A stretch of DNA of 64,000 bases from Gymnothorax reevesii (lineage: Eukaryota; Chordata; Actinopteri; Anguilliformes; Muraenidae). Made by a program: the position numbers and the translations under genes. Positions 13,171 to 24,158 of the stretch are shown in pieces; positions within the stretch are counted from its first letter, which is position 1, and the number at the start of each line of letters is the position of its first letter. The stretch spans positions 16,526,667 through 16,590,666 of the forward strand of contig CM056587.1 of NCBI GenBank assembly GCA_029721435.1, read 5' to 3'. The notes under the pieces were generated by a model. That model was not told the origin of the DNA and made no database searches. It worked only from the letters and a program-made list of their open reading frames with translations.

Positions 13171-13410
13171 GCCAGCATGGTGGCGCAGTGGTTAGCAATG
13201 CTGCCTCACGGCAAAAGGTTGTGGGTTTAAATGCGGCCTGGGGCCCTTGTGTTTGGAGGTTGCATGTTCTTCCCATGTTTGCGTGGGTTTTCTACGGTAA
13301 CAACGTTTTCCTCCCACAGCACAAAGACATGCATATCAGGCTAATCGGAGACACTAAATTGCCCATAGGTGTGAATGGTGTGTGTGCATGTATGGAGCAA
13401 CCAGGGTAGA
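13171..13410 (+). mobile_element. tRNA-derived SINE, DANA/mermaid-like
   Basis: The head has an A-box-like TGGCGCAGTGG followed by GTTAGCAATGCTGCCTCACG and a decayed B-box (GGTTGTGGGTTTAAATGC). Then comes the body typical of many fish SINEs: TTGCATGTTCTTCCCATG, TTTGCGTGGGTTTTC, CCTCCCACAGCACAAAGACA and ACACTAAATTGCCCATAGG. These blocks are in the order known for DANA/mermaid-type SINEs. It is non-coding, and several B-box changes suggest an old copy. No clear target duplication was found. Confidence 0.75.
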
Positions 13411-13987
13411 TACACCTAATCTGACCAGAAATTCTGATTCTAGAGGAAAAGTTGGCCGGGGAAACCAAAACTCTGATATATTGGTTGAATAATAGAGGAG
13501 CAGTGTAGCCCAAAGTTGGATGAAACACAATTTTGACAAAAAAAAAAAACTTAAAATTGTGACAGCCCATCACTTCAAAACTATTAGGGATATTGGTCTA
13601 ATATTTGGTATTATTTTGTACGTCCACCGGAGGTACCCATATGAATTTTTCGAGAAATTTCTGAGGGGGTCATCTGGGAGGGTGTGGATGCTTAGATATG
13701 GACTGACCCCTGATGAAGAGCAGAACAGAGTGTTTGGCCCACTTTGGGTGTGGCCAATTTTTGAATTGAGCAGAGTTAAAAAGATATGATCCTTATTCAG
13801 GGGTAGAAATGGCCTACCTGCCCAGCATATGCTGTAACCTGAACAGTCAAAATACCAAATAAAATGGAATTTATGGGCCATACTTCACAAACATGCAGTC
13901 TCGCTGGCCAACTGCGAAGGGCTTGGGCAGGGATCACCGAAGTTCAATCCAATCCAACCCTGGTTTTTGTTCTCCCTGGTAACCGAC
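13411..13987. other. Unassigned DNA, no gene seen
   Basis: Contains a 12-base poly-A at about 13539-13550. No domain-bearing frame was recognised. Confidence 0.4.
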
Positions 13988-13990
13988 TAA

Positions 13991-14467
13991 GGGTGTATTC
14001 ACATTTGGCTTGTTTGGAGCAATTGTTCTGACACAAGGAGTATTTCCCCCCAGAGACCGGGTCAATTGGGCTGGTGTAAACACAGCAAACACAGTCTGAT
14101 GTGGAAGAAAACAAGTGGGCCGAGATCGCCAAAAAAGGGCGGCCTCTGCTCGCTTCCATTTGAACCCTGGAGCGGTTCGTTTGCAGTGAGAACACAATCA
14201 TCTCAGCAACCGGCTCAAGTGACTCATAGCTGTAGTTCACAAAGACACTCATGTTCACACAGAAGAAGAAATGCCCCTTTCTTTCTGGGTAAGATTTCTG
14301 ACCAATGGCAGAACAGTTTGTTCAGGCATGGCATTTGTTTACAACTTTGGACCGGTAGAGACTGTTGCCGTGTGAACACAAACGAGCCAAAGGGCAAATG
14401 CAACAATTGTATCATTTTTGCCCCTTAATCGGACCAAAGCAAGCGAGCCACATGTGTGAATACACCC
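13991..14467. mobile_element. PIF/Harbinger-type MITE, 477 bp
   Basis: The left end reads GGGTGTATTCACATTTGGCT and the right end, reverse-complemented, reads GGGTGTATTCACACATGTGG. These are clear terminal inverted repeats of at least 15 bp with further related blocks inside. The element is flanked on both sides by TAA (13988-13990 and 14468-14470). A 3-bp TWA target duplication is the hallmark of PIF/Harbinger transposition. No transposase frame is present, so it would depend on a transposase elsewhere. Confidence 0.75.
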
Positions 14468-14470
14468 TAA

Positions 14471-15156
14471 GTGACTGAATGATTATTTCTTCACACTAGC
14501 CAGGCTGTCCTGACTCCAAAATAGAAGGAGGTTGGTAGACTATAGTGTTTGGATGCCAAAGATCATAATTTAAAGATCCATGGCCTGGGGCATCAGAGGA
14601 AATGGAAAATGCCTTGGACCATTCAACTTTCTGGGTGAAAAAATATCTAAAATATACTGGGGGTGGTGATTACCTCACAATTGTCATCCTGTTGTGCAGC
14701 TGTAATTGGTTTCTGGTGGTTTGGCTTCAAGTGTACCTGTAGTGGGTCATTACCTTTCACAAGGTGAATGCACAAGCGTTAAAGTTCCTCAGAAGTCACT
14801 TCCCCTATGGCAGTGGTCTTAACCTCAGTTCATGGAGACCTGCTATCCTTATGATTTTTATTCCAGCTGTAATTCCGCACTCCTGATTTGGCTGATTAGC
14901 ATCTCATCGAGCTCTATAGCTGCGAAATACGATGTGTGTTGATTCAGTTGAAGTGAAAGTGGAAACTTCATGGTGGCTCTTCAGGAACATGGTTGGAGAC
15001 AATTGCTCTGTGGATTCACATTCAACACTATGCTTCAGGGAATCGGAAATTTCTGGAAATATGCCTGAGAATCAAATTACATTGTCGCTTTTGGTCTTAG
15101 CGAGTAAGCAGATCTGGTAGGAGAATGTATTGAAATGTAATATTCTTATGTATATA
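14471..15156. other. Unassigned DNA with a possible repeat fragment
   Basis: About 14812-14900 (GGCAGTGGTCTTAACCTC, then CCAGCTGTAATTCCG) recalls a common dispersed fish fragment, but I could not define its ends. No gene was seen. Confidence 0.35.
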
Positions 15157-15662
15157 TAGTGCACACACTGGCTGGCCAAGAAAGTCACTGTTTGGAATTA
15201 AATAAGCAACTACTAGAGAGAACAGTTTTTTAACCTTAACTGATGCATTATGTTGCTTCTTATTTCTCAAAATATTATATTGGAAGCTGTATCATATAGA
15301 TGCAGAAAAGATGTTATTCTTTTTCAGATGGGGCAAATTATTGGCCTGCGTCATGCTAAGAAAACAAAGAATGAGATTTATTCAGCTCCCTGGCATTGGG
15401 TTAAGATTTATCCCAAGTATTATTCACCCCATTGAAAGTCTTTGGGATGTGCTCAAGAGGAGTTTAAGGAGTGGTTTGACTCTACCATCATCACTGCAAG
15501 ATCTCTGCCAAAAATGAATGCAACTCCAGATGGAAATCAATGTGACGCTGCATAAGGTTATCAATACAATACCACAGCGAATGCGCACGGTAATCGAAGC
15601 TAAAAACTGTCCAGCAAAATATCTCAGAGTGCGACTTTTCTTTTTGGCCAAGCAGCGCACTA
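15157..15662 (+). mobile_element. Tc1-like transposon, internally deleted (506 bp)
   Basis: The left end TAGTGCACACACTGGCTGGC and the right end (reverse complement TAGTGCGCTGCTTGGCCAAA) are terminal inverted repeats. Both are flanked by TA (15155-15156 and 15663-15664), the Tc1/mariner target duplication. Full Tc1 elements are about 1.2-1.6 kb, so about two thirds of the interior is missing. What remains is the end of the transposase gene. Confidence 0.75.
15415..15640 (+). pseudogene. Tc1-like transposase, C-terminal remnant
   Basis: The translation contains PIESLWDVLKRSLRSG followed by LPSSLQDLCQK. This is the C-terminal block of Tc1-type transposases around the third catalytic residue (the Glu of P-I-E). 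A stop follows at 15515-15517. Further family-like residues appear after it (INTIPQRMRTVIEAK, from about 15553), so the frame is broken near its end. The catalytic N-terminal part and the DNA-binding domain are deleted. It lies inside the TA-flanked, inverted-repeat-bounded element at 15157-15662 and cannot encode a working enzyme. Assignment is by motif only. Confidence 0.7.
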
Positions 15663-15664
15663 TA

Positions 15665-16569
15665 ATGAGGCATTATTGGCAGGCAGTAGCCATGACATGA
15701 AACATGGGGGCCATGGCGGAGGCTCGTCCGGGCTGTGGAGACGGGAGCACGGGAGAGAAAGAAGTAACACGCTGAGGGAGAAGCCCGTCGTTGTGCTAAT
15801 CCAACAGGAAGCAGGTGGCTTAATGCTATGCTTCAGGGAGGTGAAGGTCTTTTTTCGGGGTGGGGTTTGTGAGGTTGTGCCTTTATTACACCCAGCCAGT
15901 TCCCAAGGGTGCGTGAACAACTGCGCTCCCAAACCCAAACACACAGATGGCAAGAATGATGTCATCGCCCAGAACAGATAGAGTATGACAGAAGTGTGAA
16001 GGACATCCCTGGTGGGCCTCTTGTCTCCAAAGGCCTCAGTGCACTCCTCCCAGTGCCCCAATACACACTCGCTGGCACCCCAATACGGCTCTGTAAATAA
16101 AGCCTGCACTGGCAGGAGTTTAAGGGTAAAGGGGGTAAAGCAGGAAGAATGAGATTGTGGGTAAAAAAAGAGCAGCTAAGGAGAAACTGCTGCATATTCT
16201 GCTCCCTCAAACAATATATATCAAACACAGTAGGTACTAGAGATAGTATTTTAAAAATAAGTGGGATCCATTCATTAAAATCTCAGTTCCTAAGTGGTAA
16301 ACATTCTGAGTTGAATCAAAATGCAAAACATTAATAGATTAGGATTATTGAAATATTTGAATGACAACCCCCAATGCTTTATTTTGCATATTTATGATAT
16401 GAAAAATGAAAAACTGAGAAAGTTACCACGCTGATTCAATGCTGTATTTCTTTGGTCCTATTTTCTATCACAGCAGATGTATGGAATAGGTCGCTACGCT
16501 AAGAGCATGCAGACTCTCATTGGTCTGGGACAATTTTTCACGGTTCTGAAAAAACGTCTTAATTCATGG
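15665..16569. other. Unassigned DNA, no gene seen
   Basis: A 149-codon minus-strand frame at 15660-16109 shows no recognisable domain. About 15700-16090 is GC-richer than its surroundings. Nothing else was recognised. Confidence 0.4.
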
Positions 16570-16935
16570 AAAGATAATCTTATCACAATAGGATACAAGG
16601 GCATTCTGTTTGATTTTGTGGTCCTAACAGCTTGGGAATGGCCCTTTTCAGCTTTAGCATGGCAATGCTTCCACAGGCAGTGAGGCTTATTGAGATCATA
16701 GAAGGCGAGAGGCCTATGCGCAAAGTTGGTATTAAACCCATTAAAACATTTCTGGCATGAACTGGAAGGCCTACTTTGAGCCAGACCTTATTGGGCCCTA
16801 TCACTGACTGATCTGACCAATGCTTTTCTGATGGGAATACAGCAAATCCCTGTGGCAGTGTTCTACCACTTAGACAAAATCTTTCCAAAGAAATTGGGGG
16901 GCTTGCAGCATGGGGGAAAAACTTCACATTATGGC
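16570..16935 (+). pseudogene. Tc1-like transposase remnant
   Basis: The DNA matches by eye the last third of a widespread fish Tc1-type transposase gene. In order it shows GGGCATTCTGTTTGATTTTG, GGGAATGGCCCTTTTCAGC, CATGGCAATGCTTCC, a TTCTGGCATGAACTGGAAGG block (normally Trp-Asp-Glu-Leu-Glu), GAGCCAGACCTTATTGG, and CCACTTAGACAAAATCTTTC. The frame is broken repeatedly, with none open across the block. No terminal inverted repeats were found, so it is a truncated old copy. The boundaries are approximate. Confidence 0.6.
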
Positions 16936-17399
16936 CCCATTTTGAAGGAATTGGTATTTTTGGAAAACTGCACCTCTGCAGTTTCTGAGTGCAACAAGAC
17001 TGTCATAAGTACAAGTTGCACCACTTAACACTCATGGAAAGCAGTATACATGCATTTGTTGACGAGAATCGGCAAAGACAACATCAGATATGAAATTGCC
17101 TTATCCACTGACTAAGAGTAATATCACAGGATTTTACACAAATATGACTTGCGTGGTTTTAATTATGGCAACTGTGGAGATGAACACTAACATAACAAAT
17201 AGAATAACAAAAAATAATGACTGACTGTTTTTCTAGCATTTTCAGTCGATATGCATAGTTTTCAAAGTATTTGAAATAGGCTACATTTCACACAATATAC
17301 ATTGGATGGAGTAATTTATTAACAACTAGCTGAGATTGGTTTGCAGGGCCGTAAATTTGCAAAGTGTAGAGAATTTACTAAAGTGTGACGAAACACTTT
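16936..17399. other. Unassigned AT-rich DNA
   Basis: No gene, no paired transposon ends. Confidence 0.45.
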
Positions 17400-17760
17400 T
17401 TTTTTTTTAATTTGGCATCTCCAATCCCACCCGAATCTGGAATGTCCAATTGGTGAACTATGTACAACTTGCTCGTTTGTGCTATGTACAAGTCTTCCCC
17501 TTGTTGCCAATTCAGGAGAGTGAAGACAGTTCACGGCTCTCCTCCGAAGGACGTGCCTGTCAGCTACCGCTTCTTATACACTTATTGGTTGAATCTTCGC
17601 AAGTTCAGAACGAGGGCGGAGGATACTCGGACATGACCAGGCTTAGAGTCTTCCTGACGAGCGCCTGTCTGACCAACAGGAGGCGCTTGAGCAACGAACA
17701 AAGCTGTTTATTTTATTTCCCATTTCCGACAGTCCCTTGCCAATTTGAAACCCTGTAGCG
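17400..17760. repeat. Possible SINE-like repeat
   Basis: A poly-T start (about 17397-17409), then TTTGGCATCTCCAATCCCAC, a GCTCTCCTCCGAAGGACG block and a closing GCCAATTTGAAACCCTGTAG. This resembles in layout poly-A-tailed dispersed fish repeats read on the minus strand. I could not confirm a tRNA-like head. Confidence 0.3.
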
Positions 17761-18271
17761 CTATAGCCGAGATTTACTCGTCTAATCTCTTGCTTTGTCT
17801 CTCTCTCTCTCCTTTTCTCTTCTTAGCTTCCTCTGTATACTGCATCCTCTTCGGTCCCTTCACCTCTGCATTAGTTTTGCACTGAGAATGCTCGGCTAGC
17901 TTAATCTTATGGGCAGCTAAAGATCCATGGTTGATGGTATGTTACAGCCAGTGCCATGAAGCCTTATGCACTTTTTGCAGGTGATCACACCCGATCAGCC
18001 AAAGTTACTTTGTGCAAGAACAGTTGTTCGAGGTGCGGAGAGGAAATGAGAGATTCTCCCTATTACAAGTCAGTATACCATTAAAATGATTTTAAGGTTA
18101 GCATTTCAAGGTAACATAGTTGCATAATATTGCTTTAATGGCCATAATTTTACACTAAAATGTCAGATGAGTGTCCATATACTTCTTGTATATAAATCTT
18201 GTACTTTGTCTACTTGCTCACAAGATCTTTCTCAAGATTGATACTATTCTCTAAGCCAACACTCTGCTTGA
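17761..18271. other. Unassigned DNA
   Basis: Short CT-rich tract near 17795-17825. No gene was seen. Confidence 0.45.
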
Positions 18272-18399
18272 TTAACCCCACAAAATTTATGGACCTACAT
18301 ATAGTTCCATCAAATGTAGCTGCTGTATTCAAACTTGTAGAACTTCGGATCCTTTTTTATTTCTAGTGGAGATTTCAAGGTTTCGAACAATCCCAAATA

Positions 18400-20003
18400 C
18401 AACCCCAATTCTGAAATAGTTGGGACAAAGTGTAACTTGTGAATAAAATCAAAAGGCAATGACTTTCAAATCACACCAGCCAGTATTTTATTCACAATTG
18501 AACAGAGATAACATGGCAAATGTTTAAATTGGGAAATTTTACAATTTATTCGCAAAATGAGCTCATTTCAAATTTTATGGCTGCTACAGCTCTCAAAAAA
18601 GTTGGGACAGGGGCCTGTTTACCATGGTGTAGTATCGCCTCTTCATTTTAACACAGAGTGGAGGAGCCCGGGAATTGAGGAGACAAGTTTCTTGAGTTTA
18701 GCCATTGGAAATTGATCCCACTCTTGTTTGATACAGGCTTCCAGCTGCTGGAGAGTTTTGGATCTCCTTTGATGGACTTTTTGTTTAATTATGCTCCCAA
18801 AGTTTTAAATCGGTGAAGGATCAGGACTGCAGACAGGCCAGTTCAGCACACGGAGTCTTCTACTACGAAGCCATGCTGTTGTAATAGCTGCAGTATGTGC
18901 TTTTGCATTGTCCTGCTGAAATACACAAGACCATCCCTGGAATAGATGTCATCTGGAGGGGAGCATATGTTGCTCTAAAACCTTTATATACCTTTCAGGA
19001 TTCATGGTGCTTTTTAAAACATGCAAGTGTCCCACACCATACGCACCAATGCATCCCCATACCATCAGAGATGCTGACTTTTGAACTGAACGCTGATAAC
19101 AGGAGGGGTGGTCTTTCTCCTCTTTAGCTTGGAGGACACCACGCCCATGATTTCCAACAAGAATGTCAAATTTGGACTCCTCTGACCACAGGAAACTTTG
19201 CCGCTTTGCTACAGTCCATTTTAAATGAGACTTGGCCCACTGAACATGGCGGCACTTCTGAATCATGCTCAACAATGGCTTCTTTTTTGCACAATAGCGT
19301 TTTACTTGGCATCTGTGGATGGCATTGCAGATTGTGTTTACAGCCAGTGTTTTCTTGAAGTATTCCTGGGCCCATTTAGTAATGTGAAAGACAGAATCAT
19401 GCTGGGGAGTGATTCAGTGGCTTCTGAGGGCCCAAAGATCACGGGCATCCAGTAAAGGTCTTCGGCCTTGTCCCTTATAAACAGAGATTTTTCCAGTTTC
19501 TCTGAATCTTTTGATGATGTCTTGCACTGTTGATGATGAGACCTTCAAAGCCTTTGGAATTTGACGTTGAGGAACATTGTTTTTAAAGTATTTTACAATT
19601 TTTTTTACACAAGCCTTCAGAGGTTGGAGACCCTCTGGCCATCTTTACTTCTGAGAGACTCAGTCTCTCTAAGACATCCCTTTTATGGCCAATCATGTTA
19701 CACACCTGATGCCAATTAACTTAATTACTTGCTCAGTGTTCTTTCAACTGATTCTCTTATATATTAATTGCTTTTTCAGCTCTTTTTTGCATGTGTTGCA
19801 ACTTTTTGGAGACCTGTTGCAGCCAGAAAATGTGAAATGAGCTCATTTTGTGAATAAAAATGTAAAATGTCTCAGTTTCAACATTTTAAATGTTATTATG
19901 TTCTATTGTAAATAACATCTTGGCTCATGTGATCTGAAAGTCATTGCATTTTGATTTTATTCTCAATTTACACGTCGTCCCAACTATTTAGAAATTGGGG
20001 TTG
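18400..20003 (-). mobile_element. Tc1-like DNA transposon, full length, 1604 bp
   Basis: The ends are inverted repeats: left CAACCCCAATTCTGAAATAG, right reverse complement CAACCCCAATTTCTAAATAG, each followed by TTGGGACAA or TTGGGACGA. TA target duplications lie at 18398-18399 and 20004-20005. Subterminal blocks (CAAATTTTATGGCTGC, then AAAAAAGTTGGGACAGG) match a widespread fish and frog Tc1-type element. The transposase gene on the minus strand is broken. Confidence 0.85.
18643..19642 (-). pseudogene. Tc1-like transposase pseudogene
   Basis: The likely original start is the ATG at 19642-19640 (Met-Ala-Arg-Gly-Ser) and the end is near 18643. The longest open piece is 18949-19275. It includes [26 protein letters not shown] and [14 protein letters not shown], diagnostic Tc1-family blocks. 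In a working DD34E enzyme the second of these reads Ser-Asp-Glu; here the first catalytic Asp position is Glu. Stops and frame changes interrupt both halves, and the Pro-Ile-Glu block near 18800 is lost. It normally cuts and pastes the element from its terminal repeats; this copy cannot. Only the ends might still be mobilised. Confidence 0.8.
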
Positions 20004-20232
20004 TATGTCCTGCTGAATTCCAGGAAATGCGTATACAATGGTGCACAAGATTTTGATATTTTCTATTTGATGTAATGCCGTGGCCATTAAAAAAAATGCC
20101 TCGCTGAGTCAAAAACTTTCTCTCAGAACACGTATATGACAATGTGCTACAATGTGAAAAAAAATAAGTATTTTCTGACTTTGAACATATTCAAGGAAAA
20201 ACTTGAGAGGAAAAAATAGCTTTGGGGTTTAA

Positions 20233-20892
20233 TCATGAAAATACTTCATAAAAATAAAAAAAAAAGTTTGTACTTCTATTGATTTTGGCTGAAATTCTGT
20301 TAAGAGTTTCGACAGAGGTCCTTCAGTCTGAACAGACTGAAAGAGGAAGGAGTAACAGTCTCAATTACAGTCTCACAGATGAAATTATGCAACTCAATAA
20401 GCCGAGAAACCAGAAGATACAAAGACATGGAGAAAACATGCCATTTAAAACCTGTTTTTACACCTTTTGCAAATTACTGTCACTGAACATCCAACAAAAA
20501 TTACATGTTCTGCCAATTTTTGAATCCTAAATGAGTAATGATAAATCAGAGTGAACTGTTTTAAAAGGGCATTTCAGCTTAGGGCAAAGAACCCAATGCA
20601 CTTGCAATCATTTTTCACTTTTGTCTCCTTTTTGTGTTTATGGCTGGAATTCTAGTTTTTCAGTGATTTTACTGCCGATAAAGCAGTCAGCAACGTAAAT
20701 TACCAGAGGAATCAGCCATTGAAAAAAAATTTATTTCAGGAATGATACAGAAGGACAACAGTTGGTGAAAAAAGTTACTGTACATGCTGTAAATCTCATT
20801 TATGCTCCAAAGATAATTTATTTTTGCAGTTTTGGGGTCAGTGTTTTACATTGCCGCATGATGGCCTAAGTGTTGGCTATAACCCTATTGCC
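20233..20892. other. Unassigned DNA, no gene seen
   Basis: No recognisable domains or repeat ends. Confidence 0.45.
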
Positions 20893-20930
20893 ACACACAA
20901 ACACACACACACACACACGTGCGCGCACAC
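20893..20930. repeat. (CA)n microsatellite
   Basis: A CA run followed by GTGCGCGCACAC. Confidence 0.9.
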
Positions 20931-21294
20931 ATTGATTGCTTCCTGTGCATTTCCCCGGTGTACAGATCAACTCCCTCCCAGCGGCTCGACACTTCCGAAC
21001 CTGGCTGAGCTGGATACTCGGAACTTCCGATTGGCCGACCTCCTCGACTCATAAACTCTTCCTGCACCTCATGCCACCGCTCCACGCCCAGCCCGTCCTC
21101 CCGGCCTGGCTCTTACACCCGACCTACATGGTAATACTCAGGAAACAGATCCCTATGCAAACAACTGACTTCCTGTTTCCACTGTGTGAAGCAAAACTTT
21201 ACTTTGGTCACTGGGCTGTCGGATTCCGACCTGGGGCCCGGTCGATAGGGGGGGGGGTCTCCTCAAATGACCTTGTAATAACATAACGTATTAT

Positions 21295-21600
21295 AAAAAG
21301 TCCGGTGAAAACAGGGCATTTAGCCCAACTAGGGTCACCATTTTCCTATCACTGAAATGAACCTAGTACTTCAGATACTTACTCTCTAGATGGTACCCGG
21401 CACCGTATCCAGCCTGTGCTTGAAAACTCCCAGAGTTTCTGCCAAAATTATATGGCCAGGCAAGCCATTGCACACTGTGATCACTTTCTGCGCGAAATAT
21501 TTCCAAATATCAATGCAAAATTTACCCTTACTTACTTCCATTTGTGACCCCAAGCTCTGCAAACAGATCTTGGCCTGAATATTTCTGCATCTTGCATATT
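21295..21600 (+). repeat. Probable SINE/LINE-tail fragment
   Basis: The block order is GGTGAAAACAGGGCATTTAG, CCCAACTAGGGTCACC, AAACTCCCAGAGTTTCTGCC, GGCCAGGCAAGCCATTGCAC, ACTTTCTGCGCGAAATATTT. It resembles a dispersed repeat of basal vertebrates and fish (pattern: clash of 'GGCCATTCAGCCCAAC' and 'CCAGAGTTT'). Family and boundaries are uncertain. Confidence 0.4.
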
Positions 21601-22356
21601 TTGCTCGTCCCTTTATATGCGGGGACTGAAGGGAGCAGCAGATTTAAACTGCAAGGCAGATCACGCGAGTCACACCTCTCAGTTTACACGCTTCAGCTCT
21701 GCATTTGCGTCACTTCCACTCATAATAAACTTTTATGTCTCACATCATCCGCTTCTTATCACGTGACAGATCAAAAGAAGCCAGAATGCTGATCATTTAC
21801 TGTCGCTTCCACCAACGGAAAGGGAAAAATGAATTTAACATGCAAAGACAGTCACTAAAAATCGATGAAGGAAATATAAAAAAAGTTAGATTAGTCTATA
21901 TCCAAAACTAAACACCAGCTTTGGGAATTCTGTAACATCCTCCAGGATTACAGGATGCATTAATCCCAAAGCTTTGCTAATTCAGGAAGTGCTAATGTGT
22001 CAACATTGCACTGCACAGGATGTGCTGTGGGTGTTATTCATGAGAAACAGGAAGCAAGGCTTTCCTACTCAGTCCTTCAAGCATGAAGGGAATTAAAATA
22101 ATACTAATAATAAAAAAACTATTTAAAAAATCAGTTGTAGACATTGACTGGGATTAAAAGGTTGTATAAATCCTACTAAAATGGATTCTGATTTTAATGG
22201 ATTTGACAGACTACAGTACTTTGGCTGACACCTTAAGCTGAAATCATGGCGAGGTCTGTCTTCTCTGTAAGACTGACCCAAACAGAGAGACCTGAGACAG
22301 AATAGCACCAGAATAGCACAGACAGGCCTGACAGCCAACAGAGAGGTCCGCTCAAC
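21601..22356. other. Unassigned DNA, no gene seen
   Basis: Nothing recognisable apart from short AT-rich tracts. Confidence 0.45.
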
Positions 22357-22575
22357 ATCTGATGTAATTCTGTAGCCATAAAATGACGGTGTCCTGGGTT
22401 TGAATATTTCGCTCAGTATAAATGTGATTTAGCTTCAGTGAGATGGTGAAACCGGCAGATACAGAATTTGTGTGTGACTTGCTCTCACAATACAAAAAAC
22501 GTATTTTATATACTTTTCTGTCTTGAACCTATTTAAGCGAAACCTTAAGTGGAAAATTACAGTTTAAGGGGTTAA
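22357..22575 (+). mobile_element. TTAA-bounded element, copy C (5' truncated)
   Basis: Starts inside the family at TGATGTAATTCTGTAGCC and ends GGGGTTAA at 22568-22575. Internal blocks (CTGTCTTGAACCTATTTAAG, AAACCTTAAGTGGAAAA) align with copies A and B. The left half is missing. Confidence 0.55.
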
Positions 22576-23529
22576 TTTCGTAGGTCTATTTTCAGGAAAT
22601 TGTTTTGTTGATCATTTAAATTGAGTACACAATACATGTAGAGTGGTCAAAAAAGATGCTGTAATCAACTTGCTTGTTTTTGTCAATGATAAATAGCATA
22701 TTTTTTGCTAACTTCAGCCTATCTGCCTAGGTATTGGGGCGGGGGGCCGGTTGGGTTATGGGGGGGCTCATCCCTGTCTCCCAGTGGACTAATAAGATAC
22801 AGATTGAAAGAAAGGCAATATCCAGTAAACTGACACACAAATTGGTATCGCATGGTCACTGAAACTGATTTCAATCACTGGAGTCTGTTTAGAGCTCATT
22901 AGCTCCTTACTGCTCTGAAATTAAAATTCTTATGTTAATCACAATGGGTAACAGAAAGCAATGGAATCCTAGAACACTGCCTTAGACTGAACAAACAAAC
23001 AAACAACCATTCCTAATAATAACACACATGTCAAAGAGTTAATTTCCGCGTGTGCGTACATTGATTGATTGATTGATTGATTGATTGACGGATTCAGTCA
23101 TTTATTAAAGTTTCCTGCACCTAGAGCCCAGCCCAAGTGGGTTTTACAAGGCACTAAACAACACAAAGATGGCCACACAGTGTAACATAAAATAACGTCC
23201 TGCATTTTTGCTAAATTAAGACTAATACTTGCTTCTCACTAATTTTGGGTGCTGATTTCAGAAATAGTGTCTGTTTTGCTCTGACACGTCACATTTTCTC
23301 ACAATGTATGAGGTGCATTTCATAGCATTGTCACTTTAAACAGTTACTTGTAAGGTTAAGACGTCATGCCTTAATTACCAGAAAAACTGCCACAAAGACA
23401 TGATTACCATCATCCTCTGAGCCAGGTGAGTCCTATTTGTTCAATTTTAAGCTGTTTTCACAAGTATGAATGATTCTAAAGACATTATTTTATGCCTAAT
23501 CCTGATTTCAGGCTTAGTGATATGGCCAG
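22576..23529. other. Unassigned DNA with (GATT)n at 23061-23089
   Basis: A tetranucleotide run of about seven units. No gene was seen. The last four bases before the retrotransposon, CCAG (23526-23529), are one copy of its target duplication. Confidence 0.6.
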
Positions 23530-23931
23530 TGTTATGGCCCCAATTTGTTATTACATTTATAACACAACAGCAACAGCAAGGGATGACAAACACAGTTTTA
23601 TCAACTAAAACACATTTAATTTTTAACGAAGACAAAGACTAATAACAACCTACAACTAAAGACCAAGATTGATAAATAAGAAAAAACTGAAATAATTACA
23701 GTCCCTTTTTAGTGGGGTGGCTTGGTGATGTCCTGGATAATGAAAATGCTCAAACACAGGCAAAGAAATCCACAAAAGAAACGTCACAGGTCTTGAACAG
23801 AATGGCAGGTCTGGTCATCTTCTTGCAATTTCTCCTACTACTTTACTGTCTCAATTCTTTTCATTATATACTCTTTTGCAGACCCCACCCACATTTAGAC
23901 CTCTTTTTTTTAATTTTCGGGGACTTGCCCC

Positions 23932-23953
23932 AGACATGTCTGGAAACATGTCC
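23932..23953. promoter_or_regulatory. p53 response-element match in the 3' LTR
   Basis: Half-site AGACATGTCT, a two-base GG spacer, then half-site AAACATGTCC. Both fit RRRCWWGYYY at all ten positions. Binding is not shown. Confidence 0.45.
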
Positions 23954-23993
23954 AAACATGACTCCAGTCTGAGCTTAACAAAAAAAGGTAAAT

Positions 23994-24008
23994 ACTGCCA
24001 TCTAGTGG
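23994..24008 (-). promoter_or_regulatory. CTCF-core match in the 3' LTR
   Basis: On the minus strand CCACTAGATGGCAGT fits the CTCF core CCASYAGRKGGCRSY at every position. Binding is not shown. Confidence 0.4.
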
Positions 24009-24025
24009 CCTATATTCACATTACA

Positions 24026-24040
24026 CCTCCATTCCAAAAG
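24026..24040 (-). promoter_or_regulatory. Probable polypurine tract
   Basis: On the minus strand the bases just before the 3' LTR read CTTTTGGAATGGAGG. The purine-rich GGAATGGAGG touching the LTR is in the right place to prime plus-strand DNA synthesis. One T interrupts it. Confidence 0.5.
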
Positions 24041-24158
24041 GGAAAAATTTTGACTCATAAAGGCTAAATTTTTCTTTTCAATACAAAATGGTAAAGTGAA
24101 CACTTGTCTATATATACATATCATACAATATTCAAACACATGATATATATATACACAT

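Larger units (their letters stand above)
18272..20232 (+). mobile_element. TTAA-bounded element, copy B, split by a Tc1 transposon
   Basis: Outer parts 18272-18399 and 20006-20232 together resemble copy A at 9702-10090. The element starts TTAACCCCACAAAATTTATG and ends GGGGTTTAA. The Tc1-like element 18400-20003 with its TA duplication sits between them, so the TTAA element was there first. Without the insert it is about 353 bp and non-coding. Confidence 0.6.
23530..24025 (-). repeat. 3' LTR of the Gmr1-type element
   Basis: 496 bp, starting TG and ending CA on both strands. It differs from the other LTR at two seen positions: T versus A in the CACAGTTTTNTCAAC region, and A versus C inside TTTTNNTTATATAC next to the TATA motif. 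Confidence 0.95.

Noticed and set aside
15660..16109. 149-codon minus-strand frame
   Set aside because: No recognisable motif, no splice or promoter context. Probably chance in GC-richer DNA.
23712..23972. 86-codon plus-strand frames inside both LTRs (also 29230-29490)
   Set aside because: They are antisense to the element and duplicated only because the LTR is duplicated. No domain.
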